Positions 1 through 12,908 of a DNA stretch of 64,000 bases are shown here, in pieces (position 1 is the first letter of the stretch; each line of letters starts with the position of its first letter). Below the pieces are notes generated by a model, which was not told where the DNA came from, searched no databases, and saw nothing but the letters and a program-made list of their open reading frames with translations. The translations under genes and the position numbers were made by a program. The stretch is from Emergomyces orientalis. Taxonomy: Eukaryota; Ascomycota; Eurotiomycetes; Onygenales; Ajellomycetaceae. The DNA lies in the NCBI GenBank assembly GCA_002110485.1, contig MOWL01000046.1:1054001-1118000 (forward strand). Reading direction: 5' to 3'.

Positions 1-1
1 G

Positions 2-32
<31 letters not shown>

Positions 33-35
33 TAC

Positions 36-581
36 CTTCAACTCAAACCCATTCAACTCTGTGCGCTCTGGTGTCCAGAGGCCTCTGCCCACAGGCATAA
101 CCATCCCAACAATGAACACAAGATGCACAATCCTGCCGCGATGAGAAATGTATTTTGCAGATTCTGTGTCGCCATTCATTTCTTGTGCATCTAAGTTCTT
201 CTTCATAGCACCAGACTTAGACCCAGATTCAAAACCATCGCCTCCATCAGCCATCTCTATCACCTCACCCCCATTTCCATCACGGCTATAACCCCTCATC
301 TCCCCATGAAACGTCTTCAATGCCTCACACCCCGCCACGGCAGCATATGAATGCATAACTACAACGACATCTTTGCCACAGTCCAACACAGCCTCGATAC
401 CACTCTTGATGGCATCCACATCGCAGGAGAAGTCAGGAGAGGCGGGAACCATGCCGGGCGACTTGAGTGGGGTAGGGTAGACGGAGTACTCTGCCTTTTC
501 TAGTAGAGGCGTCACAAAAGTCCAGACGGAAGGAGATTGCCAGGCGCCATGGATTAAGATGATTGTCGGCTTGGTGGACAT
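36..581 (-). CDS. Alpha/beta hydrolase, 5' exon (partial)
   Basis: The ATG is at 581 and the frame stays open for 182 codons to 36, where AAG is followed by a GTAATA donor. The rest of the gene lies left of the window. The start of the protein has the HGAW oxyanion-hole motif (residues 11-14) typical of small alpha/beta hydrolases. About 65 residues later VVVMHSYAA occupies the nucleophile elbow, with Ser in place in a GxSxG-like turn. The family contains esterase-like enzymes of mostly unknown substrate, and nothing here fixes the substrate. The segment between about residues 90 and 140 is a Gly/Asp/Ser-rich insertion (SRDGNGGEVIEMADGGDGFE), probably a surface loop. The intron begins with a long T tract on this strand (poly-A at 2-29). 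Seen: frame, start, donor and motifs. Inferred: family. The catalytic Asp/His would lie in the missing part. Confidence 0.72.
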
Positions 582-1618
582 TGTCGATCTGAGACGATTG
601 AGGATGGTGTAGGAGTGTGTTTGAGATGCGTTCGAAAGGACAGTTAGGGACTGCAGATAAGCTGAGGTGGGGTTTGATAGTACACTTGCTTTTCCTTGGA
701 TGATGAACACGTTCTGTTCATGTGGAGTAATAACCCAGATAGATGGCGGAAATGTAAGAGAAGGTGGTTTATAAAGAGTCTAAAATGAAATCTTTCCCAT
801 GTGTTCTGGCGATATACCATATGCTGTACATGGAAAAATCCTGACGAATAACACAGACCAGCCAGAGATAGAGGATAAAGAAATCTAGAAATCCAGAAGA
901 TTCCTAGCTAATTTCTCTCTCTGAAAAGACCACAGGACAAAAAAGGGCAGGCCCCGTTTCTCATAAGGGAACCCGGCTTCAACTATAGGCCAAAAATCGA
1001 AAAGCAGCCAGGGCAGCCATATAACGGGATCAATGCATAAACAAAAGAGAAAAAGATGACAATAACACATCTTTTCGGCTTCGTACGCGACGGGGTTAGG
1101 CCAGGGGCAAGGGAGTCCAAATTAGTGCTCTGCAGCGCTGAAATTGTATGCTGCGAATGCTTGAAAAGAAGGCCGGATTTGGGAATTGCAAATTGATACT
1201 TTTTCCGACACTAGGATATTTTGCAGCTGTTGTTTTATTTTGGATCCTTATCCCGTTCCTGTCCCTCTGCTCAAGCATAGATAGTTTTCAGCTCGGAAGA
1301 GGATGTGTTTTCTTTTTCGGCGACGGCCATATTTTTGTTAATAATACAGGCTTGAGGCAATCACAAGTTAGGAAGTATACTAGTAGGGAAGTTCGAAAAA
1401 ATCGGGATCTTGGAAGACTCCATCATTGCGCTCCACACATGGCTTTTGTGCTGGCATCCTTGCCATGATGTTTTTTGTAGCAAGGCGATCGGAGTCTGGA
1501 AATAAAAGAGAATGAACGAGAATATGCATCAGCTGATAGTTATGTCAGCTGGTCAACCAAATAAATATACGAAGGCTGGGATTGTTATCCTCAAATGAAT
1601 TAAATAACTAGTACCAAT

Positions 1619-1771
1619 ACTGAGTAACCGGCCCCCAGATGATTTATACGCTGCTGCTCACCTTCATTCAACCTTGAACGTTGCTTTTCGTATGGAGGTG
1701 GTGGCATGAATCTGACCAGAGGTTGGAGGTGAGCGGCAGCTTAACAATCATCCAGGGGCCGGTTACTCAGT
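1619..1771. mobile_element. MITE-like terminal inverted repeat element
   Basis: The 153 bp segment is bounded by inverted repeats of about 43 bp. The outer 17 bases (ACTGAGTAACCGGCCCC at the left, its complement at the right) match perfectly, and the rest of each arm up to the GCTCACC block matches with a handful of substitutions. The middle of about 65 bp has no ORF. Short length, long TIRs and no coding capacity fit a miniature inverted-repeat transposable element. I cannot see an unambiguous target-site duplication: the flanks are CAAT on the left and CTAC on the right. Copy number elsewhere would settle whether it is mobile or just a hairpin. Confidence 0.6.
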
Positions 1772-3080
1772 CTACACAGCCCACAAGCTGTATGTGTGAT
1801 TTTGAAGTGGAGGTTGGCGTATGGAATGAAAAATGAAACATATTGAATGCAGAGCTCTGATATTCCATTTCACCTGCAACTCATACTAATGGCTCTCCTA
1901 TCATAATCCAGCTCTCTGGCTTCAAAGAAGTCATGAATGTTGCCACACATGATTTCTTTCAGAAAAAATTTCAAATGGCTGGGCTTTCTTGACCTGATGG
2001 TTCTCAGCAGCTCTTGAGAAATCAATTCAGCTTTCAGCGGTGCAGTGCAGTGCGTTCTGTTGTTCTTCACTCAATACCTCTCTAGTCTTACTGAACATTT
2101 TTATACTGAGAAGTAAAAGCACAGAAGCATTCCACGTTCAGCATTGAAATGAGACGATTAACTACTCTGCCAGTAAGAATAGAGACTGGTGAAAATCGAA
2201 ACTCAGAATAATGTGACCTGAAGGGCAAGGCTTTCTCTCTTGTTACTACTCTGTACTCCGTAGCTATCTTTTATGAAGCTAAGCTGCTGATCTGCAAGTC
2301 TCGGCAAAATGCTACACTGATTGCTTAATTAAACCTTTCTTCTGCTGGTTATTTGTTGCTCTCGAGGCATTAACCTTGTTCCCCCAAACTATGGGCATTT
2401 TACAATCCAATTAGATCTGCAACTTTAATATGCTATGAGCGTAGCTTGAGCAGGTCTGAATGAGGTTGATGAGAGGAACTTCCAGAGGTTTTCGGTCGGA
2501 TGAAGTCACTGTGGAAATGAGCTCATCTCATTGGCCAAGACTACATTCCCGGAGACATCTGCGCTGGCCGTGATAGGGCCTTTATTAACAGTATAAACCC
2601 CAACGCATCGCAAAAGAGAAAGAAGAGGAGGTATTAGAGGGAGATAGAAGAGAAAGCGCTCATCACTATCAGGCTAAGGTCAGTTATTATGCCGCCAGCT
2701 CCTCCCTTGTTCCACGTCACCTACTAACTTGAATCGCAGCAGGATGATGACGGTGATAAACTTGAACGTATATCAGTGTTGGCGCCACAGCGGCACGTCC
2801 CAGCGGACCTATGCTGAAAGCCTGAAGTTAAGCTCAAAACTGACCATCCAAATACTGAGCCTTGACTGGGCTGATAGAGGATGCCGTGCCTCCTGAGCCA
2901 ATACCTGGGCAGCACGAGCAGATTTTGAGGCCTCCAACGCCCACCATGGCTTATTGTGAGTCAACCTTGGGTAGGTAGCTCCCATCTAAAAGATGAAACG
3001 AAAGAATCTTTGAGATCTTACCAGAAGGGTTGTTGCCACCTAACTGTTTGTCACGGCCCGGTGTTATTCATTGTTAGGGC

Positions 3081-3090
3081 TATATATATA
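3081..3090 (+). promoter_or_regulatory. TATA-like element upstream of the DUF3638/DUF3645 gene
   Basis: A TATATATATA run lies 290 bp upstream of the ATG at 3380, followed by a CA/CT-rich leader. It is the only strong TATA-like run in the 400 bp before the gene. The role is inferred from position only. Confidence 0.3.
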
Positions 3091-3379
3091 GTCCCCTCCA
3101 AGGCACACAGAAACAATAGTAGCCTGAGCTAAACAACTCTCATACTCCTACATCAAACCCAGTCGTACCACTGCGCGCGCGTCTTCTCCAGTTTGCCCCA
3201 TATTGAGATATTCAGTAATCAGTCTCGCCGTCTTCCTGTTTGGGTTGTCTTCTCGGATTGCATGTCGATAGTGATGCTCAGTATCTCACCTTCGTTCCTT
3301 GAAACCCAATTTTAATCGATGTTCAATCAAAATCCACACTATTTCTACCTTGGTTATCGCACTTAACCCGCTAGTCACC

Positions 3380-6300
3380 ATGACCCCCGAAATGGAGGGA
3401 GTTTCCTATGGGGCAATTACATACCTGATCCATCACATCTTCCTTCCGCCCCAACTCCCTCAGGAAGATGACTTCAATTCGAGCTACGAAAATGTACTTC
3501 TAGACACAATATTCCAGGCTCTTATTGAATTCAAGGACTGTGTCACACACCACCAGCATGGAATCGTTGATTCGGTCATTGCTACGATGTCAAACTTGAG
3601 GACTGCACGTGAATGTTCAAGTTCTGATGGCTCCCTCAGCGAAGAGAAGCTTGCGAATGCTCTAGAAAATATTTGCAACAATGGTAAGCTTATTTTCTAT
3701 GTTTCTCGTCATTGATTTACTCTTTTTTCTAATTAACCAAAGGTGGGATGGTTCCACTTCACATACGGGCCCAGAACGCAGGCGTCTTGATCAGCAAGGT
3801 CGACAACTCCGTTAATTTTGAGTTATTTGAACTATCTCCGCTCAACCAAGCAGTAATCACAACTAAAGGAAGACTCAGGCGTTATTTCCCAGGACCAGTG
3901 TTCTCTTTGAGCATCGATACATTTCAGGCCCCCGGATTTCAAACTACGGTCTCTCGTACACTTGCTAAGATGAGCCATCAGCCTGCTGCGGAAACAATGC
4001 CGAAGGTGAAGAAGGCCGGTCAAATGCACGATGAGATCCGTGACACTGTGCACCCAAAGATAGTAACCGAGCTTTTTACGGGGATCCTAAGGTCTGTTGG
4101 CCAACCTGTGGACGTGTCTCGCATTTGGAAAAATACTCGGGAAGAAGTATTGTGGCGCAATACTCTATTATCGTGGCGAAGATCTCCACTATGGCTGCTC
4201 GTCCGTGTTGCAATGCAACTTGTCTTCTCCAGAGAAACAAAAGTTGCATCGGGACCGCTAGTGGATCTCTACAAAGAGTTCATGATGTTTCTCATGAGCT
4301 GTGTTCTGAAATTATCTCTCAAACACTCCCTCCACAGCGATCTTCTATATATACAGGTTGCCAAAATATCTCGTCGATTACATAAAATCCATTCGTCCGT
4401 TCAGGAATCCATAAGCTATTTCGTTACAAATGCGATGCACAAGGCCAGAATCCAGATCCAAGAGATATGGTCAAGCCTCGTGAAAAATAGCGGTCCCCGC
4501 TACGACCTATGTCGCTTTGAAGGCCTGGATTTCAACCAAGATGTATTTCATTCTCTCCCGGCATTAGATGAATATATCAAGTTGCTTTCTGAGCGAGAAA
4601 GCATCAATAACTTTGGCACATTTCATCCGACCTCCATCCTCACGAAATATAGCGCCAACGAACTTCCCAATTGTCCGAACACCCTGGCCGAGGAATATGC
4701 GTCGTTTAACTTGGGAGCTATAGAGCACTGGGTAGTCTCTAATTTGCCTCAGTGGCTCCAGCGCCACAAATCGAACACTAGCACTTGTGGTAAGCTTGGC
4801 GACTTGATTCAGAAATACCATGCTATTGCCTCTCCCGTTTATTCAAAAAACCCGGAAGCCTTTTCTGCGATGCTACTCATCATTCTTGAACTTTGGGTTG
4901 CTTGCGACGAATCCGCTGTGCATATATGCGAACTTCTATTGGATTATGGCCCGGGAATTCCCCAAGGTCTCTTTCAATCGTTAGTTTTGCCTTTCAAAGA
5001 CCAAATGGAAAGACTGCTTCGCGTAGAGAGATATCTCGGTTCCCGTCAAGCGCGAGCCAGATTCTCTGCTCCAAGTATATTCCGCGATTTTGGTCTTGAA
5101 CATTCCTTTTCTCTCAAATATTTCAATCAATGCACCGAGCTACAATTGATACTTAAGGAAATTGAGAGGTGGGCAACACACGAGAGACAGATTAAACGCG
5201 AAGAACTCCAACGAAAAAAGGGGGAGTACAACTCTCTGATGCGACTCTACAATGAAATCAAATGCGACTACTATGAAATCATTGTCGATCACTACAATGA
5301 TTTCCGTGAACAACGGCACAGCCCTAGCTGTGAAAGGTGTAGCTACCAAAATAGAGCTAACTCCTTGGAAATTAGGGTCCATGAGTGGCCATTGCCTAGA
5401 GACGTCTTGCAAGCTCGATCCACAGTTTTTGAACTCAAGGTACCTCCATTTTTTGGCCATTGGCGTGACATTACTATCTTCCTACTGCTAGATGTTCTGA
5501 AAACCGAATACTCTTCACAATATGAGCCGCGATCACATCACCCTCTACGCGAATATGCTGGTCTTTCTTCTTTCTTCACTTCGTTCAGTGCGGCACAGCG
5601 TGTTGGTCTTTTGTCTGAGAACAAATCCCACGTAGTTACACATCGCCGTGGCAAGAAAATCTCTGTTACCACAGAAAGCGAAGTTTGTCTTCACAACGGC
5701 ATGCACTACATGTATTTCGACAATGTATCGGGTGTTTTTGTCGTACCCCTCGGTGTTGGGGACAAGGTTACCGAGACCTCCACGTACATACTTCCTGCGC
5801 AGTCGGCATCTCTTCAACAATTTCTTTATCGCCCATTTACAATGCCCAACGGGCTACCACCCAACACTGTCATAGCCAACCAGTCTGACTGTCCTGCTCA
5901 CATGTCGTTGGATGAATACAAGGCTCTATGCACAATACCGCTCGGTTGTCGAATTCAATGGCAGAATATTTTGCTGCAAATCTCTGCACCCTCTGTTGAT
6001 TTCAAAAAGATAGAGACAGGCCTTGTAGTTCTTCAATCGATCTAACAGGCTGGGCCTTCCAACCACGGCAATGTCCTTAGAGTGGGTCATGAGATCGTTA
6101 GTGACAACACTTTCGCCAACGCCCTTCTAGCAAATCTTTTTGAGGCCTTACGGAGAGTTAAAGAAAACTGGGAGTCTTCTCAAGCACTCAGCACGTTTAT
6201 GTCTTTGTCTAGACGTCTGCTAACCTTGACTTCTGCGCAGCAAGTTAGTGAAGAGTGCCTTGCTTTTTTGGCTTCTACCCGAGTTGCTGCTCTCGACTGG

Positions 6301-9300
6301 CTCAGATCTCTCAAGGACAAGGCACATCGGACAACTGACAACAGCTACAGAGCAGAGCTGTCCTTTAAAGCCGTGGAGATTGCTCTTATTTGTACTGATT
6401 CATACAATGTCGATCAGGAATATCTCGATAATCTATTCTCCGAACCAAAATGTGTTTCGGACTTTATACAGTGCTCCATCGTCATTCAAGAAGGTAGCAA
6501 TAGCCTTAGAAACACATCCGATCCCGCAATTTCATTACTATACCAGCGCAGACAATGGCTTTCATATCAATGCTATTCTATTCTCGCAAGGAAAATTCTA
6601 GCAGATAGATGGCCCTTAGACGACGCCATAACGAGGTCCTGGTCTGCTTATCGGCCAGGAGACGCCTGGCGAGTAGTCTCGGAAGAGCTCGATTATTGTC
6701 TTGTCAGCAAGACAGCACGCGAAGGGGATACTAATTCACTTCCAATCCATTTCAATCTTTTGACCGGCGAGCTGCTCGTAAACGGCCATCCACTATCCCG
6801 TCTACCTGCGAAATTCGAACGACATCCCACATACCGTGCGCTTTTTGGGAATTTTGCTCTGGAAGTCATGCCCACTGCTGTACAGGGAATGCAGTTTTCT
6901 GGAAAGAAGAAGTTTGCTGACTATATATTGCATTTTGGGCTCAGCAACTATATTCCTGATACCCAAAAGTCACAAAAATACGACATCTTGGTTCAAGCTG
7001 TCAAAGATGACCGGAAATTTGAGCTTATTCCCTCCAGAATTTTGCGAGGAATGTTTCCTGAGGATTATGTCGAAAAGTTCGTTCAGTGGTACGACATGAC
7101 TGATGATTGTTTAGAATTTCGTTCCATTGAAGATCCTTGGGCTTCGTCTCCAAACAACTGGAGACTAACGAGGTTCGGTTCCAGGTGGCGTTTGACAAGA
7201 AATGGAACCTCTTTGATTAGCATTTGTAGCGATACTTCAACCGAGATATCCCGTATGCTTATCCCTCTTGAGGACTCTTCCCGTATACATATCATCTTCG
7301 ACCATACTTTATCTTCGATAGAGATTGAGCTTCCCAGGCTGCAGTTGGGATTTTACCTCAAGTCTGGGGATTCGTCTCTGAAGTCCAGACAGTTTCGCGG
7401 AATGGCTGTCGATCGAGATCAGTCGCTTGGAACCCTGGTCGGCCTTTGCAGTAAACTCGTATTGCATCACGAGGACGGTAGTCGGCATTTTATTATACCT
7501 GAGGGGGCTGTATCTTACGTGAAAAAGGAGAGCCATGTTAACGTCACCATTGACAAAGGCTTTGCCGCAAAGGCTCATTTATACACCATAAATAATCAAA
7601 TTTGTGGGCTAATTGACAATGGGAGTTTGCAGAGCAAATTGTTTCTTTGTTATCTCCATGCTCTCACCTCTTTCTGCTTCCCCGACCCCTTGATACATAG
7701 TACTGGGACTGAAAAGGCCCTTCATATTCTGCGCTCCGCGGCTGTCAGATCTTTTGATCAGCTAACCGAGGAGAATGTCAAAATTCTGGAGCATATTGCA
7801 CGATTGACCCCTGGAAGAAGCTACTATCCGGCAAACGAACGTGTGATGCAGTCGGTAGAATGGTCATCAAAACTCGGTTTTATGGCTCAGCATGGTGAAT
7901 TCCATAAATCCGTTACATCTATATTCGACCAAGCAGATAGGATGAAGATATTTCACCCGGATTTTGATATGCAGCTGCTTATTCCCAACCGTGTTGATTT
8001 ACATCTGTTGGAACGCGACTGTATCCGGTCGTCCAGTTTTCGCGGACCCTCTTTTGGCGCTGAAACTCACACCATCGCGCACGATGTCAAATACGAACCC
8101 AGAGATCAGGACCAGAACTCAAAAAGAGGACGTAGAGCGTTTATTATTTCAAACATCGTATATCATCGACGTCCCACTCTTCATTATGCTGGTTCAATTG
8201 GATTGGCAACCCATCTTTGGAAATTTCTTTCGATGATTTCCGAAATTTTTGGACCTAACCATTCGCTTCAATCTTCCGAGCTGGTGTACGACAGCAGATT
8301 CCTTCTACAATCGTCCGAATTTATCTCTCAGAATTGGTGTGCTATTCACCGAATGTTCAGTCAAGTATTCACCACCGCTGATAATTTCCGCGTGATGACC
8401 TGGCTCTCCACGCTTGCTTTCGCCAAAGATGCGGATATGAAAATTGTTCAGGTATTAACCTTGTTCTTTACCTTGGCTGAGATGGATCGGATATCCGCTC
8501 CATGTTCCCATAGTTTCCATCTTCAAAATGGTGCTGAAGTGAGTGACGGCGGTTTGAGTGACGCTTTTCGATCGTCATTTCTTCCAATCCATCGTTGCCC
8601 TGAAGCGAATCTGTCTCGTGGTAGCCATGAATCCCACAGTGCGTTCGAGAAACGCAAAAGAACAGAGTTTCAGAAAAACCAAAGCCTTTTTCGCGACAGA
8701 TTTCGTAGAGCACTAGCGTCTCAGTGGCCTTGTGAGGTTCCTAATGCCCCCATTGATGATGCTGACCCAGCATCTCATCGATATCTTAATATACCAAAAT
8801 TCATCAACAAGGCGAAGCCAAAGTTCAAGATCTGGTTTGAGAATCACTGCTTCAAAGACTATCTTTACCAAATTGAGATCACAACTTCGCGCCAATTGGT
8901 TGACCTAGTGGATACCTCTTTAGTTTCCTTTGCCATTCCTGCACAGAATATCTCGAGGAAATGCGGTTTCATTAATGATGACGATATCTTCTCTTGTCCA
9001 GCCCCTATCCCGGCGCACCATCATCCGGCAGACGTAACCCAGCAATTCTCACCTTCTGCTAATGTGAAACAAACAACTTCTCGTCTTGGAGAACTGATAA
9101 CGCAGCTTCGGGCTCGAACCAACTCAAATTACCAAAAGAATTACGTCAAAAACCTGCGTGATAGCTTTCTTTCCTTACAACAGGATTTCGGGAAAGATGA
9201 TCATTGCTTACAGACAGAAGGTAATAACATCAAGCAAATTCTTGTTCAACACCATCACTGCTGCCACGAACATGTCGATGAGACCTACAATGCGCTTATT

Positions 9301-12300
9301 TCTGCTGTGGCGCTTGAACACATGAAAAAGCATTCACACTCTTCACAGAAATGCGCCAATACAGCTGCTAGCATTGAGCAACGGCCACGGTTATCTCCAA
9401 CTTTCTTCCTTCAGCAGCTCGCCCGCAGTCGGTGGCAGAAGATTGGAAGCGACTGGAAGCGGTCCATCGTTTACTATGGAGTCGCCCTCACTGAACTGCA
9501 ACGAGCGGAACGACTTGTGAGTTTATCCGGCAACCACACCGATCTTGTCAAAGAGCTGTTAAATTTTGGCCACACGAATTGGGATCCATTTGAATATCCT
9601 GAGTCATTGCTTTTGGAAGTGGAGAGCGGAATCATGATTCGAGAGGTGCAAGAACAGATAGCCGCGCAGATGAGAGATACTAAGCTCAATAGGAACGCTG
9701 TTATGCAGCTGAACATGGGCGAGGGGAAGTCGTCTGTAATTGTTCCTATCGTGGCTGCCGCTCTTGCAAATGGTTCCCAGTTAGTTCGTGTGTTAGTGGC
9801 TAAGCCTCAATCTCGACAAATGTTCCAGATGCTCGTCTCCAAGTTGGGGGGATTGTTAGATAGACGTGTTTATCACATGCCATTTTCCCGTGCACTGCAG
9901 ATTGGAGAACAAGAGACAAATATGATTGGTGATCTCTATCGTGAATGCATGTCAAACGGCGGTATCCTACTTGTTCAACCCGAACATATTTTGTCCTTCC
10001 AGCTAATGGGTCTCGAGTGCCTAATTTCAGGCAAGGAATCAGTCGGTCGTTCTCTGATCAAAACGCAAGGATTTTTTGATGCGTCGTCTCGCGATATCGT
10101 GGACGAGAGTGACGAAAACTTCAGTGTAAAATTCGAGTTGATTTACACGATGGGCATGCAACGACCCATTGAACACAGTCCCGATCGTTGGATATTTATT
10201 CATAAAGTATTGGACATTGTGAGGGAGTTTTCTACTAGTGTGGCAAAAGATTTCCCTCTTTCGATGGAAGTTCATGAGCGCTGGCCGGGTGGCTTTCCCA
10301 GAACCCGGATCTTCGGACATGATGCCCAATGGCGTATGTTTGAACTTGTTGCACGGCATATATGTAAGACCGGACTCAGCGGGTTCCCTATTGCCAGACA
10401 ACCAGAGGAAGTTAGAGAAGCTGTCTTCAAATACATCACCGAACCTGAGCTCACTGAAGACATAATTTGTCAAGTTGAAAATCAGGGCTCAGGTGGATTT
10501 TGGACAGACGCAACAAGAAATACACTTCTCCTGTTACGAGGCCTTATAGCTGGAGGAGTAATGCCTTTCGCATTCGGCCAGAAACGCTGGAGGGTTAATT
10601 ATGGACTTGACGCGACCAGGCAACCTCCAACAAAGCTTGCGGTACCGTATCGAGCAAAGGACAACCCAACCCCGCGATCTGAATTCAGCCACCCTGACGT
10701 CGTGATCATTCTAACATCCCTAAGCTATTATTACGGCGGACTTGAGGATGACGATTTGTTTGTAACATTTGCCCATCTTTTAAAATCTGACCAAGCGGAT
10801 ATTGAATATCAGGTGTGGATTAGGGATGCCCCAGGCTTGCCGCAAGATTTCCGTCAGCTTATGGGCATAAACCTCAAAGACCGCCTCCAATGCCTCGAAC
10901 AAATATTTCCATTTATTCGGTATGCCAAAAGTGTCGTAGACTACTTCTTAGGGCATATAGTCTTCCCGAAGGAGATGAAGGAGTTTCCGCACAAGCTGTC
11001 CGCATCAGGCTGGGATATTGGAAAGATCAAAACCCACCCGACAACCGGGTTTAGTGGTACAAATGATTCGAGGAAGACTCTCCCGCTTAGCGTAGAGCAC
11101 CTGGATCTTCCCGAGCAAAAGCATACCAATGCCTTGGTCCTGGAGTATCTCCTGCGACCTGAAAATTCCGTGGCCCTTATGCAACCACGAACCGAGGCCT
11201 CCTTCAATACAGATGCGGAGCTCCTACTAGCTATGGTGGTGAAAATGGAGCCAGAAGTGCAAGTGATTCTGGATGTTGGGGCACAGATCCTGGAACTTAG
11301 TAATTTAGGGGTCGCAAGGGAGTGGTTAAGGATGGTGACGGATCTGGAGAAAAAGCAGGCTGTGGTGTTCTTTAACGATTGTGACGAAATTTCTGTTCTC
11401 GATCGGAGAGGGCATATTGAACTCTTACAAACGTCTTCATACGCCAAGCAACTTGATTTATGTCTCATCTTTCTTGATGAAGCTCACACGAGAGGGACGG
11501 ATCTGAAACTGCCAGAGTACTATCGAGCTGCTGTTACTTTAGGGGCAAATTTGACAAAAGACAGACTAGTTCAGGGTAAGTCTACTAATCTTATTTTACC
11601 ATTGTCTCTACTAACATTTGCGCAGCATGTATGAGAATGAGAAAACTTGGCAAAGGGCAGTCCGTCGTATTCTGTATCCCAGAGGAGATCAAGACCAAAA
11701 TACTAGCACATACTAAACCGGAAAACGTTCCAATCAACGTATTAGATGTCCTCAGTTGGGCCATATCAGAGACCTGCATTGATATGCGAAGGAGTATCCC
11801 CCTATGGGCCATACAAGGCCAAAGATATGAACGTCAGAGTGCATTTTGGGCTGAGGCCCGCACCAAGGGAAAGATAAAGATGTCCACCACCCAAGCTGCA
11901 CGATTTCTTGAAGAGGAATCCCAAACCCTCGAGGCCAGGTATCGGCCCGTTCCGAAAACCAAAGTTGCCTCCGCCGGGCAAGTGAGCAATAACAGAAACC
12001 TCGACCTCATCATGGAGCGTTGTCGTGAATTCGACAGCGCAGACCTCAACTCGGCCACACTCCAGGAGGAGCAGGAACGCGAGCTTTCCCCCGAGAATGA
12101 GCAAGAACGGCAGATCCAGAGACCACCTCCAGCCAAAGCCGCAAAGCATCAGATCCACCATGACATAAAAGAATTTGTGTCTACTGGTAGGCTTATTGAA
12201 AAGTCAAAAGCTTATACCCCAGCTTTCGAAATATTGCGCAACACCAGTGCCGCCAAACATATAGACGTTTCTCAATTCCCTGTTGGACTTCTCGTGAGCG

Positions 12301-12908
12301 CCGATTTTGCGAGGACGGTTCAAATATCCGGCGGGAAATACATTTCTGATTCGTACCAGCGGCCAGTACAGTGGATCCTCACAAGCATCGCCGGCAGCTC
12401 ACCGGACAAGAATACAGTCGAGCACATGATGATCATAAGCCCATATGAAGCACAGGAGCTCCTACCAGAAGTAAAGCAGTCCAAGGTTACGACACTTCAC
12501 CTGTATGCACCGCGCATGAACATGGGCTTTCGCGCATTAGATGCGCTGGATTTGTATACCATTCCTAAACGGCCGGTGACGCGGGCCTTGCCTCGCCACT
12601 TGGTCCTACAGAAAAATTTGTTTTCGGGACAATTGTACTTCAGCTCGTTCAAAGAATATGTGGAGGTGTGCGAGCTTCTCGGTCTTGCCTGGGAGAAGGC
12701 TAGGAACGGCCGAGAGGTTGCTGCAGATGGGTTTATCTTGAAAGGCGGTAGCAAATCGACTTTCACCGATAGTCCTGTCAAATTTCTAAAGGTTTTTATG
12801 ACGAAAGTTCGGAGGAATTGTGAGGAAATAGGGAAAACGCATGTTGGAACGATGCTGGATGGTGGTTTGCTTCGTCGGGCCGATTTTGGGGAGCCGGAGG
12901 ATTATTGA
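3380..12908 (+). CDS. Giant DUF6606-DUF3638-DUF3645 protein with an in-frame stop
   Basis: Three exons: 3380-3683, 3743-11575 and 11626-12908, about 3139 codons. The start has a good context (CACCATGA) and opens with MTPEMEGVSYGAITYLIHHI. An upstream in-frame ATG-like start near 3299 adds only 27 unconvincing residues. The first intron is phase 1 (GTAAGC...AAAG). The second is 50 bp (GTAAGT, CTAAC, GCAG) and joins VQ to ACMRMRKLGKG. Domains by recognition: DUF6606 at about 10-285, DUF3638 around 2030-2260 with a P-loop-like MGEGKSS at about 2094, and DUF3645 around 2430-2470. LDEAHTRGTDLKLP lies at about 2679-2692. This fungal family is often auto-annotated as ubiquitinyl hydrolase, but I see no catalytic Cys/His set that shows it. 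Odd: codon 869 (6043-6045) is TAA in frame, while conserved-looking sequence runs on without a shift. See findings. Identity is firm; integrity is not. Confidence 0.85.
6043..6045 (+). other. In-frame TAA inside the giant DUF gene
   Basis: Frame 1 reads ...VVLQSI, TAA, QAGPSNHGNVLRVGHEI..., with no frame change on either side. The nearest GT-AG way to remove it spans 5995-6048 (54 nt, in frame). It has a weak GTTGAT donor, and its only branch-like CTAAC sits directly against the AG, so I regard that intron as unlikely. Confidence 0.75.

Larger units (their letters stand above)
582..3379. other. Intergenic region, no convincing gene
   Basis: This 2.8 kb stretch separates the hydrolase start from the giant DUF gene. 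It holds the MITE-like element at 1619-1771 and a TATA-like run at 3081-3090. The short frames at 885-1070, 1148-1468 and 2724-2915 have no recognisable protein character. A GTCAGT...CTAAC...CGCAG pattern near 2677-2741 could be an intron of a leader transcript, but no coding exon follows convincingly. Confidence 0.5.

Noticed and set aside
2677..2915. An apparent intron (GTCAGT...CTAAC...CGCAG) with a short downstream frame
   Set aside because: The downstream frame ends after 24 or 63 codons, with no recognisable protein in any frame.
5995..6048. A 54 nt in-frame intron that would remove the TAA at 6043
   Set aside because: The donor GTTGAT is poor, the only branch-like CTAAC lies against the AG, and it would delete residues that look conserved. 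Kept only as an alternative.
6025..6048. A 24 nt GTAG...CAG span covering the TAA
   Set aside because: Far shorter than any intron in the window.
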